Shown: positions 54,115 to 63,769 of the stretch, piece after piece
How positions within the stretch are numbered: position 1 is the first letter of the stretch
Layout of the letters: every line of letters begins with the position of its first letter
Assembly: GCA_003165295.1 (NCBI GenBank)
Contig: PLTC01000266.1
Coordinates: 1 to 64,000 of the forward strand
Source of the DNA: Rhodospirillales bacterium
GTDB lineage: Bacteria; Pseudomonadota; Alphaproteobacteria; Azospirillales; Azospirillaceae
DNA length: 64,000 nucleotides
Direction: 5' to 3'
Program-made: the position numbers and the translations under genes
Notes under the pieces: model-generated
What the model was told of the DNA's origin: nothing
Database searches by the model: none
What the model saw: the letters and a program-made list of their open reading frames with translations, nothing else

Positions 54115-54434
54115 TACCTGTCCCCCTTCCTGCCCGCCGACGGTTCCGGCACCGGCTGGAAGGACCATGGGTTCGTTGCAGTTCAATTTCTCCGCAACAT
54201 CCAAAGAAACCATCATGTGTAAACCATTTGCACCATAAGCCAAGACTTACCGTCGCAACTTACGGTCAGCATCCTAGACAAAATGCTGAGAAGAACCTGC
54301 CTTTTTTTGAGGTGGCGGTAGCGATGATTGGATCCGGGGACGGGGTTGGAAATTTCACGCAATTGGCACCATTCTTGCTGGGAGATCGGCAGGGCCGTGA
54401 GATTACCGGGCATCCGGGCATTGAGAGGACGACC
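54115..54434. other. Divergent intergenic region, no gene seen
   Basis: 320 bases between the GGDEF-EAL gene and the lytic-transglycosylase-like gene. Both promoters should be here. A+T-rich around 54225-54320; no clear -10/-35 pair or repeat found. Confidence 0.45.
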
Positions 54435-55382
54435 ATGAGCATTCCCACATCCGGCGAGGCTTTGTTGAGCCAACAGGGCGCAGGCGTCGGCGCCCCGCGC
54501 GGGGTCGAGGCCGCAATCTCCCAGGCCAGTCGGGAAACCGGGGTCGATTTTGCCTACCTGATGGAAAAAGCTGCCGTCGAAAGCGGATTTCAGCCCGGTC
54601 TCAAGGCGTCCACCAGCAGCGCCACTGGTCTTTATCAATTCATCGACAGCACTTGGCTTTCAGCGATGAAGGCCCACGGGGCCGAGCACGGCCTGGCGCA
54701 GTATGCCGACGCCATCCAACGCCGCGGTGATGGCGGGTATTCGGTCGCAGATCCGCAACTACGGCGCCAAATTCTCGATCTGCGCAAGGATCCAAAAATA
54801 TCCGCCGAACTGGCGGCCGAGCTGACCAAGGATAATAAGGCCTATCTCGAATCGAAGCTGGGTAGCCAGGTCGGTTCGACCGAACTCTATCTTGCCCATT
54901 TCCTGGGTGCGGCCGGGGCCACCCGCTTCCTGTCCGCCATGCGCCAGAATCCCAGCCAGGCGGCCCGGGACGTCTGCCCCGAAGCCGCGTCCAGTAACAC
55001 CCCGATTTTTTATAACCGCCAGAGCGGGCAGCCAACCACCCTCGCTCAGGTTTACGATCGATTTGCCCGGAAATTCCAGGAGGCCACCGTCGATGTGGCC
55101 AATGCCACCAATAGCACCGCGCCGATTCCGAATGCCGCCCTCAGTCAGGTCATCACCAGCGTCGCCAGCGGCTCCAACCCGCTCTCGGCCTTGAACAGTT
55201 CCCCCCTGTCGAACTCGACCGTGCTGGCACTGGCCGCCCTCGAGACCCCCGACGAGGCCAGGGAAAAGGAGGAGCAACAGACCGCCTATGGCAGCCACCG
55301 GGTCGGCGCCACCGGAACCACCGCCGAAGCTGCCGGTTCGATCAACGAAGGTCATGGCCGGATGAGCCACAAGGGGTTCTGA
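54435..55382 (+). CDS. Lytic transglycosylase-like (SLT fold) protein
   Basis: The product is 315 residues. Residues about 25-170 match the goose-lysozyme/SLT pattern: AAVESGFQPGLKASTSSATGLYQFIDSTWLSAM has the catalytic Glu and the GLYQF motif, and the later ELYLAHFLGAAGATRFLSAM is the typical ending. Such enzymes cleave peptidoglycan glycan strands to 1,6-anhydroMurNAc products. There is no N-terminal signal peptide, so export may depend on a dedicated system, as with flagellar or secretion-associated transglycosylases. The C-terminal 140 residues are Ala/Ser/Thr-rich and of unknown role. Start set by GAGAGGAC upstream. Confidence 0.85.
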   Translation: MSIPTSGEALLSQQGAGVGAPRGVEAAISQASRETGVDFAYLMEKAAVESGFQPGLKASTSSATGLYQFIDSTWLSAMKAHGAEHGLAQYADAIQRRGDGGYSVADPQLRRQILDLRKDPKISAELAAELTKDNKAYLESKLGSQVGSTELYLAHFLGAAGATRFLSAMRQNPSQAARDVCPEAASSNTPIFYNRQSGQPTTLAQVYDRFARKFQEATVDVANATNSTAPIPNAALSQVITSVASGSNPLSALNSSPLSNSTVLALAALETPDEAREKEEQQTAYGSHRVGATGTTAEAAGSINEGHGRMSHKGF

Positions 55383-55465
55383 GGCGCCACCCGGCCAAAC
55401 GCGCCATTGCCGATGGGCAGAGAGTTTGTTACCAGTGACGATCCTGACAGGATCGGGAGGGACCG

Positions 55466-56185
55466 GTGTTGCGTTGTCTCGCCGCCGCTGTGGTGTTTTT
55501 GTTTGCCGCCATCTGGCTGCCCCCTTACGCACCAGCCGCTGGCGACGTCATTCGCCTGACCACCCAGGACTGGCCGCCGTATCAGATGTTGACGGGCAAT
55601 CGGGTGGACGGCATCGCGGTCCGCGTTGTCCGCTGTGTGCTTGGCCGGTTGGGGATCGAAGGGCAATTCACCGTTCTTCCCTGGTCCCAGGCACAGGAAA
55701 TGGTTCGCGATGGCCGGGCCGACGGTTTTTTCGGCGCCACCCGGAATACCGGACGGGATTCCTATGCAACCCTGTCGGCATCGATTGCCCCGGAGACCCG
55801 CCGCTGGTACTGGCGCGTCGACCATGCCGTCGACGTGACCGACAAAGCCCTCCACATCGGGGCTCAGGCCGGCACGGGCATGTACGACTGGTTGCGCGAC
55901 AATGGCTACACCAATATTGAGGCGGCACAAACCGTCAGCGAACTCGCGCGCCGTCTCGATATCGGCGCGGTCGACGCCATCCTTGCCAATCAGTTGGTTT
56001 TTGACTGGAATATCGCCATCGCAGGGATTCCTGGAACGAAATTTGCGTCGATAACCAACAGCGAGAACGGGGTAGGGGTGTACTTCAGCAACAATTACCT
56101 TGCCGCGCACCCGGCGTTTCTTGATCGCTTTAACGCCGAAGCCACCGACTGCCGCATGAACGCCCACCTTTTTCCCGACCACTGA
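55466..56185 (+). CDS. Periplasmic solute-binding protein, family 3-like
   Basis: The product is 239 residues with signal peptide (LRCLAAAVVFLFAAIWLPPY). The mature part follows the amino-acid-type binding protein fold: LTTQDWPPYQM, GIAVRVVRCVLGRLGI, FTVLPWSQAQEMVRDGRADGFFGATR. No ABC membrane or ATP-binding genes are adjacent, so it may be a stand-alone receptor or feed a sensor elsewhere. The start is GTG with GGGAGG six bases upstream. Followed by convergent purH. Confidence 0.85.
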   Translation: MLRCLAAAVVFLFAAIWLPPYAPAAGDVIRLTTQDWPPYQMLTGNRVDGIAVRVVRCVLGRLGIEGQFTVLPWSQAQEMVRDGRADGFFGATRNTGRDSYATLSASIAPETRRWYWRVDHAVDVTDKALHIGAQAGTGMYDWLRDNGYTNIEAAQTVSELARRLDIGAVDAILANQLVFDWNIAIAGIPGTKFASITNSENGVGVYFSNNYLAAHPAFLDRFNAEATDCRMNAHLFPDH

Positions 56186-56253
56186 CCCCGGCGCCCGATC
56201 TGGCCGTCCTGGAACGAAGCGGGTCGCCGGGGGCGCCGCTGTCGGAAATCGGA

Positions 56254-57837
56254 TCAGTGTCTGAAATGGCGGATCCCGGTGAAAACCATGGCCAGGTCGC
56301 GCTGGTCGGCGGCGGCAATCACTTCGGCGTCCCGAACCGAGCCACCGGGCTGAATCACCGCGGTTGCGCCGGCCTCGGCGGCGGTGATCAGCCCATCCGC
56401 GAACGGAAAGAAGGCATCGGACGCCACCACCGAACCCTCGGTCAGCGGCTCGGGCCGACCGGCTTGACGGGCGGCATCGGCGGCCTTGAGGGCGGCGACC
56501 CGGGAGGAATCGACCCGGCTCATCTGCCCGGCACCGATCCCGACGGTGGCACCGTCCCGGGCGTAGACGATGGCGTTGGATTTGGTGTGTTTGGCGACCC
56601 GAAAGGCGAACAGCAGGTCCGCCAGTTCCCGCGCCGAGGGCTGGCGTCGCGTCACCACCGTAACGTCACCGGCCAGAACCCGGGCGGCGTCCCGGCTTTG
56701 AACCAGATAGCCGCCGGCGATGGAACGCACCGTCAACCCCGCGGCACCGGCATCGGGCAACTCGCGGGTCAGCAGCAGGCGCAGGTTTTTCTTGGTTCCA
56801 AGGGCGGCACGAGCCTCGGCGTCGGCGTCGGGTGCAATGATCACTTCGACGAAGAGTTTGGCGATTTCGGTGGCGGTGGCGCCATCCAGCGGCCGGTTGA
56901 GCGCGATAATGCCACCGAAGGCACTTACCGGGTCGCACAACAGCGCCGCCCGATACGCGTCGACCGGGCTTTCGGCTTCGGCCACGCCACACGGATTGGC
57001 GTGCTTGATAATGGCCACCGCCGGCCGTTCGAACTCTGCCACCAACTCATAGGCGGCATCGGTGTCATTGAGGTTGTTGTACGAAAGCTCCTTGCCCTGA
57101 ACCTGGATCGCGGTGCCGACGCCGGGACGCGCCGGGCCGCCCAGGTACAGTGCCGCCTGCTGATGCGGGTTTTCACCGTAGCGCAGATGTTGCGCCAGCC
57201 GGCCGCCAAAAGTCAGCAGGGGCGGGAAGGTGTCATGAGCCTGCCCGGCAAACCAGCGGGCAATGGCAGCGTCGTAGGCCGCGGTGCGGGCATAGGCCAG
57301 ACCCGCCAGACGGCGGCGCAGCGCCAGCGTGGTCCCACCGTCACAGGCCGTCAGTTCGGCCAGCAACACCTCGTAGTCGGCCGGGTCGGTCACCACCGCG
57401 ACGAAGTCATGGTTCTTGGCCGCGGCACGAATCAATGCCGGACCACCGATGTCGATATTTTCGACACAGTCGTCGAAGCCGGCGTCCCGGGCCACCGTCT
57501 CCTCGAACGGATACAGGTTGACCACCACCAGATCAATGGGCGGGATGTTGTGGGTCGCCATGGACTCGCGGTGGGTTGCCAGGTCCCGGCGGCCGAGGAT
57601 GCCGCCATGCAGGCGCGGATGCAGGGTCTTGACCCGACCATCGAGAATCTCGGGATGGCCGGTGAAGTCGGCGACCTCGATAACCGGCACCTGACTTTCG
57701 CGCAGGCGCCCGGCCGAACCGCCGGTGGACAGGATTTCGACACCGCGGGCGGTCAGCGCCTGACCAAGCGCGACCAGACCGGTCTTATCGGAGACGCTGA
57801 TCAAGGCCCGAGTGATGCGGAGGGGGGAAGAGGTCAT
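56254..57837 (-). CDS. purH: Bifunctional AICAR formyltransferase / IMP cyclohydrolase
   Basis: PurH performs the last two steps of purine synthesis. The 527-residue product has the N-terminal MGS-type cyclohydrolase domain (1-195; [41 protein letters not shown]) and the AICARFT domain with the catalytic [17 protein letters not shown] and [25 protein letters not shown]. Length is normal. It lies 55 bp after the heparinase-like gene, the usual alphaproteobacterial pair. Confidence 0.97.
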   Translation of the reverse strand: MTSSPLRITRALISVSDKTGLVALGQALTARGVEILSTGGSAGRLRESQVPVIEVADFTGHPEILDGRVKTLHPRLHGGILGRRDLATHRESMATHNIPPIDLVVVNLYPFEETVARDAGFDDCVENIDIGGPALIRAAAKNHDFVAVVTDPADYEVLLAELTACDGGTTLALRRRLAGLAYARTAAYDAAIARWFAGQAHDTFPPLLTFGGRLAQHLRYGENPHQQAALYLGGPARPGVGTAIQVQGKELSYNNLNDTDAAYELVAEFERPAVAIIKHANPCGVAEAESPVDAYRAALLCDPVSAFGGIIALNRPLDGATATEIAKLFVEVIIAPDADAEARAALGTKKNLRLLLTRELPDAGAAGLTVRSIAGGYLVQSRDAARVLAGDVTVVTRRQPSARELADLLFAFRVAKHTKSNAIVYARDGATVGIGAGQMSRVDSSRVAALKAADAARQAGRPEPLTEGSVVASDAFFPFADGLITAAEAGATAVIQPGGSVRDAEVIAAADQRDLAMVFTGIRHFRH

Positions 57838-57892
57838 GGCAAATCTCCGAAAGATCGGATGGAACGCCGCCCGGCGGGCGGACCGGGGGCCG

Positions 57893-59584
57893 CTAACCCG
57901 AAGACCGCTCGCGGTTAAAGGCCCAACTCACCGAAGTTGCCGTCGGGCCGGCTTCGCCGCTGACGACGATCTGAAGAGTCGGGCGCGGCGTCCCGATGGT
58001 GCCGCGATAGATGCTGTCGGTAAGGTCGATGGTACCGCCTTCGGCGGTGAAACGCCATGCGGCACCGCTGGGCGGTCGCACGATCGCAGCCAAGCCGTCG
58101 ACGCCCTCCACCAATTGCGCCTGAACGCTGGGGTGCAGGTGAAAGCGGATGGCGAAGGGGCGACTGGTGACGACGGCCCCGCCGGCCGGCTCGGTCCCGC
58201 CCGCCGGCTCCAGGGTGTCTTCGCCGTGCAAGGCGTCGCCATGCTGATCCAGGTGCAGAGTTCGACGGTGGAGCAGGCCGAAATTGGGTGTATAGCCGTT
58301 GTGATGGGTGACGACGGTAATTTCGTCCGCCGTTTCCCGACGCTCGCATCCGACCTCTCCGGGCAGACGGCCGAGTCCGCCCTGGGCCATGACCTCGGAC
58401 GAATTGGTTTCGTCCACGGTGAGGGTGGAATGGGCGGCGGTGCCGGCCAGCGCGGTGTGCCAGGCCTTGCATAATTCCGGGTGTGAACCGCAATTGACCA
58501 CCAGACGTTCCCGCCCGACGCTGAACTCGAAACTGAGGGTTCCGGCATGGGCGCGGCGATCATAGCCGGGTGGGGGAGGGGCACCGGCGTCCAGGATCAC
58601 CAGCGCCCGGCCGCCATGGAGCCGCTCGAACCGAAGGTCGGGGGCGTTACGCAATGGTCGGCTGCGGGAGTCGGCTTGAATTAGCACCGTCTCAATCAGG
58701 GCCGGGTCTTCCTCCCGGCTGCCGTTAAACAGCGCCAGGCCACCATCGCCGTGCCGGAAGAAGCGGAGCGCCGGCGTCATGCGATCGATGGCGTGGACCA
58801 GCTTGGCCGGGACCTCGGAACGAGCGGCGCGGAGTGCCGAGCGGATGTCGATCAGATCGCGTAACACCGCCAGATGAATCGAAGGATTACGTTCGATATG
58901 GCCACCATCGCCCAGAATCTCGGTGGCCAGCATGCGGTCGAGCAACCGCTTGGTTTCAGGCAAACGATGCTGGCCGTCGGGCAGGCACAAACTGCCGTAG
59001 GCCAGCCCCTTGAGCGCCGTAACCAGGGCCGCGCCACCCTTGCAGCCGGAAATTACCCGGCGCAGATGCCGGGTCTGACGGCCAAGGCTGTCAAAGATGC
59101 AGAACCGAAAGCCCTCGTCGGCGCTGGCAAAAAAGAAATCGTGCAGACCGATCCAGTTGGCGATGCGCGCACCGGCGACCGCGGGCGCCCACGAATCGCC
59201 ATTCCACAGGGCGTGGCAGTACAGCCAGCCGAACACCAGCGCCCGGGCCTGTCGCCGGGCCTCATCGCCGCCCAGCGCCCGAAGATCACGCAGCCAGTGG
59301 AAACTGTGCAGGCCGGCATACCAGGCGTCGGTGACCCCTTCCGGCTGCCAGAACGCTTCGGTCATGGGCGAGCCGTCGAGAGTCAGCGTTTGCTCTGCGA
59401 AGTGAAATTCGCCGTCGAGAATGGCACTGCCATTGGCGGCGTCACCGGGCCATGGGTCAAGGGGGACAGCGGGCAGCGCGGTCACCGCCGGCCCCGCCAG
59501 CATCATGTTATAAAGGGGATTGCCGAAGGTAAGCGCCTCTGCGCTGTCCTTCAGCCAACTCCAGGCGTCGCGTGAACCGGTCAT
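57893..59584 (-). CDS. Heparinase II/III-like protein
   Basis: The product is 563 residues: N-terminal alpha/alpha toroid (about 60-310; [37 protein letters not shown]) and C-terminal beta-sandwich with the heparinase_II_III signature ([25 protein letters not shown]). No signal peptide is obvious. The physiological substrate of this alphaproteobacterial branch, found beside purH, is not known; a cell-wall or capsule polysaccharide is possible. Start ATG 59584. Confidence 0.9.
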   Translation of the reverse strand: MTGSRDAWSWLKDSAEALTFGNPLYNMMLAGPAVTALPAVPLDPWPGDAANGSAILDGEFHFAEQTLTLDGSPMTEAFWQPEGVTDAWYAGLHSFHWLRDLRALGGDEARRQARALVFGWLYCHALWNGDSWAPAVAGARIANWIGLHDFFFASADEGFRFCIFDSLGRQTRHLRRVISGCKGGAALVTALKGLAYGSLCLPDGQHRLPETKRLLDRMLATEILGDGGHIERNPSIHLAVLRDLIDIRSALRAARSEVPAKLVHAIDRMTPALRFFRHGDGGLALFNGSREEDPALIETVLIQADSRSRPLRNAPDLRFERLHGGRALVILDAGAPPPPGYDRRAHAGTLSFEFSVGRERLVVNCGSHPELCKAWHTALAGTAAHSTLTVDETNSSEVMAQGGLGRLPGEVGCERRETADEITVVTHHNGYTPNFGLLHRRTLHLDQHGDALHGEDTLEPAGGTEPAGGAVVTSRPFAIRFHLHPSVQAQLVEGVDGLAAIVRPPSGAAWRFTAEGGTIDLTDSIYRGTIGTPRPTLQIVVSGEAGPTATSVSWAFNRERSSG

Positions 59585-59890
59585 GATCGGGATGCTCCCG
59601 ACGGTCGGCTGATCGGCATGGCAACTTTTCCCACCAATTTACCGCGCCGGTCGCAAGACACCGGTACGCTCGTTCCGACAAGATTAGTCCTGTCGGCGCT
59701 CTGAGCCAAACCCTGAGTGCCGGTTGCCCGGCTTCCTTCGGAATCGGTTCCCGTGACGGATAAGGGCCGACGGAACTGCCCACAGGCCGATCGGTAACCG
59801 GAGCCACAAAACTGCCGGACCGGAAGCCCTTCAAGGCTTCCGGCAACCGGATCGTTGTTGGGCGTCGGCGGTCCGACGACGGCAGGGACC
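59585..59890. other. Intergenic region with terminator
   Basis: About 305 bases between the heparinase-like gene start and the end of the small membrane-protein array. Apart from the hairpin at 59820-59843 nothing was seen; it should hold the heparinase-purH promoter. Confidence 0.45.
59820..59843 (-). terminator. Hairpin downstream of the small membrane-protein array
   Basis: CCGGAAGCC (59820-59828) and GGCTTCCGG (59835-59843) form a perfect 9-bp stem with loop CTTCAA, about 50 bases past the last stop. On the minus strand it is followed by GGCAGTTTTGTG, a weak T-run. Confidence 0.55.
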
Positions 59891-60223
59891 TTATTTGCCG
59901 TAAAGCGCGCTGGCAATCCAGGCGCCGAACACGCCCGACGTGATAACGAAAATCCGGCTGGCCGCCGCCGCCGCCGGCGACACGATCGGAGCGGCGCTGG
60001 CACCGGCCAGGCCAACCGACAGTGGCAACGTCCCGACGCTGTAGGTCGCAACGTTTATGGCCGCCACGCCGGCCAGCGCACCCGCCGCGAGGACCAGCGG
60101 ATAGAGATAGTCGGTCTGCTCAACAGTGGCCGGGGCAGGGGTCGCGACCTGAGTCTGAGCCGAAGCGGCATAGGGTACCAATCCAATCGAGGCGATCACG
60201 GCGGCGAGAGCCAATCTGCGCAT
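59891..60223 (-). CDS. Small Gly-rich membrane protein, copy 1 of 3
   Basis: The product is 110 residues with signal peptide (MRRLALAAVIASIGLVPYAASA). Two hydrophobic Gly/Ala-rich segments follow (LVLAAGALAGVAAINVATYSVG and SRIFVITSGVFGAWIASALYG). The final segment is closely like that of copy 3 (SRMFAITSSVTGAWIANWFY). Probable inner-membrane or envelope hairpin with GxxxG packing; function unknown. AAGGAGA precedes the ATG. Family not recognised. Confidence 0.78.
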   Translation of the reverse strand: MRRLALAAVIASIGLVPYAASAQTQVATPAPATVEQTDYLYPLVLAAGALAGVAAINVATYSVGTLPLSVGLAGASAAPIVSPAAAAASRIFVITSGVFGAWIASALYGK

Positions 60224-60362
60224 AACGGGTCTCCTTGAAAGAAAAAAGTCGACGATGCAAAGCGGCACGACCGATCGACCCGGGCAAGCCCGCGGAGCGA
60301 CCGGCCCGGATGCCGTCGGCGCGAGGCAATGGGCGATCGGGCGATACCGTCATGATCCGTCA

Positions 60363-60680
60363 TCAGTCGGCGAACTCGGTGTAAAGGTAATGGGCGGCCA
60401 GACCGCCGGCGCCACCGGTCAGCGTAGCCAGTATCCGGCTGCCCAGCGCGATGTTGACCGGAGTCGGCGCCAGCGGCGCAGCCACAAACGGCACGGAACC
60501 CAGCGGGTAAGTCAGCATGTTGAAGACGACGATACCGATGATCGCGCCGGCGCCAACGGCAAGCAGGCGGTGATCCGAGGTTGCCGCAACAGTCGGCTGT
60601 TGGGCGGGGGTCTGAGCGTTGGCGGCAAGCGGCAGGATGCCGATCAAGGCAATCAGGGCAACGAACAGTAGTCTGCGCAT
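60363..60680 (-). CDS. Small Gly-rich membrane protein, copy 2 of 3
   Basis: The product is 105 residues with signal peptide (MRRLLFVALIALIGILPLAANA), then AVGAGAIIGIVVFNMLTYPLG and SRILATLTGGAGGLAAHYLY. It is the most diverged of the three but keeps the same order: signal peptide, polar QTP-type linker, Gly-rich helix 1, Pro-bearing loop, and helix 2 beginning SR(I/M). GAGGAGG precedes the ATG. Confidence 0.78.
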   Translation of the reverse strand: MRRLLFVALIALIGILPLAANAQTPAQQPTVAATSDHRLLAVGAGAIIGIVVFNMLTYPLGSVPFVAAPLAPTPVNIALGSRILATLTGGAGGLAAHYLYTEFAD

Positions 60681-60769
60681 GAATCCTCCTCGGAGGGTCT
60701 TTCAAGGGGCAAATGAAGCTCGGCGCGTCGGGCGCCGCAGCTGTGGAGACCGTGTCTGCGGAAGCAGGC

Positions 60770-61096
60770 TTAGTGGTCGTAGAACCAGTTGGCAATCCAC
60801 GCGCCCGTCACCGAGCTGGTAATGGCGAACATCCGGCTGACGCCCACCGAAATTTCAGGGGCGATCGCCGCACCCGGAGTGACAGTGCTGGCAAAGAACG
60901 GGAAGCCGGCCGGGCCGAACAGGATGTATTGCGAGGCCACGATGCCGGCGATGGCGCCAAGGCCGACAACGTAGGGATAGGGGGTTTCGGAAACGGGCTT
61001 GGCAACGGTTGGCGCTTGCGCCTGGGTCTGGGCATGGCCAGCCATGGGCAGGACGCCGACAAGGGCGACGACAGCGGTGATCAACAGTTTGCGCAT
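60770..61096 (-). CDS. Small Gly-rich membrane protein, copy 3 of 3
   Basis: The product is 108 residues with signal peptide (MRKLLITAVVALVGVLPMAGHA), helix 1 (VVGLGAIAGIVASQYILFGPAG) and helix 2 (SRMFAITSSVTGAWIANWFY). Each of the three genes has its own ribosome site and a gap of 90 to 140 bases, so they may be transcribed together or separately. The tandem array shows duplication and divergence. The pseudokinase gene starts divergently 350 bases away. Confidence 0.78.
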   Translation of the reverse strand: MRKLLITAVVALVGVLPMAGHAQTQAQAPTVAKPVSETPYPYVVGLGAIAGIVASQYILFGPAGFPFFASTVTPGAAIAPEISVGVSRMFAITSSVTGAWIANWFYDH

Positions 61097-61447
61097 AAGC
61101 TTCTCCGTCCTGGGAATGTCTGGAAGCGACCAACCGGCATATCTTTTCGGCGAGAGAGACGACGACAGGAACAGCCGGAAGACGAGATACTGTAGGACTG
61201 GTTCTGACAGAGGATTTGGGTGCGACCGTACTGGTCAGGGGTCCATGGGACGTAACCTCCGGGACCATACGGTTGCGACCGCCATGCTGCCAAGCAGGAT
61301 TTGCGGTCCGGCCACCTGTGTCCGGTTTTTCCCGACACCCCAATGGCCGCCGCATGCGTTTGGCGGTTCTGCATGGGGCGTGCCTGCGCTATGGTGGGTC
61401 GGTGCCGACCCCGGGAGAACGGGGAGGCGGGAGCCACCAGGACGACC
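61097..61447. other. Divergent intergenic region, no gene seen
   Basis: About 350 bases between the small membrane-protein array and the pseudokinase gene. The pseudokinase frame is open back to 61301, but the translation there is Cys/Arg-rich and unlike a protein start. Confidence 0.45.
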
Positions 61448-63487
61448 ATGCCCAGTGATTCGCACACTGCCGATGCCGGGAAAGACGGGGCCCAGGAACC
61501 CGTAACGCTGGGCGACCGTTTCGAAATCCTGCCGTCGCAATCGATTCCGGCACTGGACGGAGTCGCGGGCCCCGCCTTCGCGGCGCGGGCGGTACGCGGG
61601 CGCAAGGCCGAGTGCTTTGCCATCATCTGTAGCGGTCAGCTCCCGCCGCGTATCGACGCCACCACGATGTTGCTGACCATCGACAACCCAGGGCTGATCC
61701 GATTCCTGGACCAGGGTGTGATCCCCTGGGGCCCCGACGGCAGCAGGCGACTGGCGATGGTCTTTGAACGCCCGCTGGGACGGCGATTGCGTGCCACCCT
61801 CGACGCGGTGGCCGACCCGATGCCGGAAGACCAGATTCAGCGCACGGTCATGCATTCCCTGGTCCCCGTGCTCAAGGAACTGGCAGGACGCGGCATCACC
61901 CATGGCAGCATCCGTCCGACCAACCTGTTCCTGCGCGAGGGCGGCGGCGGCACCGGCCTGAGTTTCGGCGAGTGCGCCTCGACGCCGCCCGGTATCGGTC
62001 AGCCGGCGGTGTTCGAGACCATCGAACGGGCGATGAGCGAACCCGCCGGCCGTGGCACCGGGTCCCCGGCCGACGATCTCTTTGCCTTCGCCGTCACTTT
62101 GATGTTTCTGGCGTTCGGCCGCAACCCGGTGCAGGACCTTGACGACGAAGCTCTGCTGGCGGCCCGGATCGAGCGTGGCACTTACGCCGCCCTGGTCGGC
62201 GGCGTTCGCATCCCGACCAATCTGATCGAGCCCTTGCGCGGCCTGCTGATCGACGACCCCAAACAGCGTTGGGGCCTGAACCAACTCGACCTGTGGATTT
62301 CGGGGCGACGGCTCAGCCCCAAACAGGCGCAACTTCTCAAGCGCGCCTCCCGACCGCTGGAATTCGCCGGCCAGGACTGCTGGCACTGCCGCGGGCTGGC
62401 CCGGCTGCTGGTCCGCAACGGCGGTGCCGCGGCGATACTGATCGACAACGGCGAGCTTGACCGTTGGCTCCGACGCGGCCTGTCCGAAGATGTCCTCGCC
62501 GAATCGGTGGCGCTGGCGGCGGACGGAACGGTTGGCGGTGCCGGCAAAACCGTCATCGACCGAAAGGTGGCCCGGGTGGCCATGACCCTGGATCCGTCGG
62601 CGCCGATTCGTTACCGTGACAAATCGGTGATGCCCGATGGATTGGCGGTGGCCCTGGCCGATGCCTTTCTGCGTCGCGACGGCGTCCAGCCGCTGGCGGA
62701 AATCGTGGCCTGGCAACTGCCTGCTTTCTGGGCCGGCATCCAGGCCGAAGGCGGTGCCGAACTGGTCCCGATGGTTCAGGCGTTCGACACCCTGCGCGGG
62801 CTGCTGGAAAAAGCCGGCACCGGGTTCGGCATCGAGCGGGTGTTGTACGAAATGAACCCGTACCTGCACTGTCTCAGCCCCATCGTGATCGACTACCGGG
62901 CCACTTCGGCCGCGGAATTGCTGACCGCGCTGGAGGCCGCGGCCGGACGCCGCGATCGGACACGCGATCCCTTCGACCGCCATATCATCGCGTTCATCGC
63001 CAGCCGTCACCGCCACCTTGATGATGCGCTGTTTATCCTGTTGACGACATCCGCCGATCCGGTGCGGACGATCGCGGCGATGCTGACCATTCTGGCCGAT
63101 ATCCAATCGCGATTTGCCGTAGGACCGCTTCCGGCGCTGTGCCAGTGGCTATCGACCCTGATGGAACCGGCCTTTATGCGATTTCACAATCGGCCCCATC
63201 GGGAGATTGCCCGGCGGCAGGTGGAAAAGGCCGCAACGGATGGCAAGCTGGTCACGCTGCTCCGCTGCATTGACGACCCGGAGGCCATCAGCAAGGATGC
63301 CACGGGCTTCGCCGCGGCCCGGCGCAAGCACAAGGCGATCGTGAACGAAACTGAGAAATTGCGTGACATCATCTCGAAGCCGGATGAAATTACCGAAACC
63401 ACCGGTCGACAGGTTGCGGCAATCATTGCCTGCGTGGTGGGCGTGCTGGTTGCTGCCGTGCTTTGTCTCATGTTCCTGGTGAAGTAA
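61448..63487 (+). CDS. Tail-anchored Ser/Thr pseudokinase-like protein
   Basis: The product is 679 residues. Residues about 15-270 have a protein-kinase outline: N-lobe starting GDRFEILPSQSI, a hinge-like MVFERPLGRRL, the catalytic-loop equivalent GITHGSIRPTNLFL, and a PADDLFAFAVTLMFLAFG helix matching the conserved SDIYSLG helix of kinases. Key residues are changed: HGSIRPTN replaces HRDxxxxN (catalytic Asp lost), SFGE stands where DFG is expected, and the N-lobe VAIK Lys is not visible (AIIC). It is probably a pseudokinase or a very unusual one. The middle (about 280-630) is helical and unrecognised. A C-terminal helix (AAIIACVVGVLVAAVLCLMF) anchors it in the membrane, with the bulk in the cytoplasm. 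CAGGACG precedes the ATG. Confidence 0.78.
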   Translation: MPSDSHTADAGKDGAQEPVTLGDRFEILPSQSIPALDGVAGPAFAARAVRGRKAECFAIICSGQLPPRIDATTMLLTIDNPGLIRFLDQGVIPWGPDGSRRLAMVFERPLGRRLRATLDAVADPMPEDQIQRTVMHSLVPVLKELAGRGITHGSIRPTNLFLREGGGGTGLSFGECASTPPGIGQPAVFETIERAMSEPAGRGTGSPADDLFAFAVTLMFLAFGRNPVQDLDDEALLAARIERGTYAALVGGVRIPTNLIEPLRGLLIDDPKQRWGLNQLDLWISGRRLSPKQAQLLKRASRPLEFAGQDCWHCRGLARLLVRNGGAAAILIDNGELDRWLRRGLSEDVLAESVALAADGTVGGAGKTVIDRKVARVAMTLDPSAPIRYRDKSVMPDGLAVALADAFLRRDGVQPLAEIVAWQLPAFWAGIQAEGGAELVPMVQAFDTLRGLLEKAGTGFGIERVLYEMNPYLHCLSPIVIDYRATSAAELLTALEAAAGRRDRTRDPFDRHIIAFIASRHRHLDDALFILLTTSADPVRTIAAMLTILADIQSRFAVGPLPALCQWLSTLMEPAFMRFHNRPHREIARRQVEKAATDGKLVTLLRCIDDPEAISKDATGFAAARRKHKAIVNETEKLRDIISKPDEITETTGRQVAAIIACVVGVLVAAVLCLMFLVK

Positions 63488-63593
63488 AACGCAATTGCGG
63501 AATTTAGCTTTCTATCAAATAAAGTTTATTGAAAAATTGATTGAATTGGCATTCAAAGACTGCGGTATTTTCACCCGGCTTGGCGGATCAGCC

Positions 63594-63644
63594 TAGAGCC
63601 GATCCCGATCAGGCTGGTTCACCTGATCGGGTGAATCGGCTCTA
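63594..63644. repeat. Intergenic palindrome, member 1
   Basis: TAGAGCCGAT (63594-63603) with ATCGGCTCTA (63635-63644) as outer arms, and CCCGATCAGG (63604-63613) with CCTGATCGGG (63622-63631) as inner arms; loop of 8 and a 3-base bulge. I recall this sequence type as a dispersed palindrome in alphaproteobacteria. Confidence 0.75.
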
Positions 63645-63655
63645 TTATCAATAAG

Positions 63656-63697
63656 CTAGAGCGTTGTCCGATCCAACCTGATCGGATAACGCTCTAG
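63656..63697. repeat. Intergenic palindrome, member 2
   Basis: CTAGAGCGTT (63656-63665) and AACGCTCTAG (63688-63697) outer arms, TCCGATC and GATCGGA inner arms, loop CAACCT. It sits 12 bases after member 1. The core (CCGATC/GATCGG) is shared, so they belong to related families. They also may terminate the pseudokinase transcript. Confidence 0.8.
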
Positions 63698-63769
63698 GGT
63701 TCAGGTAAAGAAGGGGAGGGCGGATGAAAATCGGAATGCCAGTTTTCGCAACGACTTCGGACGGTGGCG

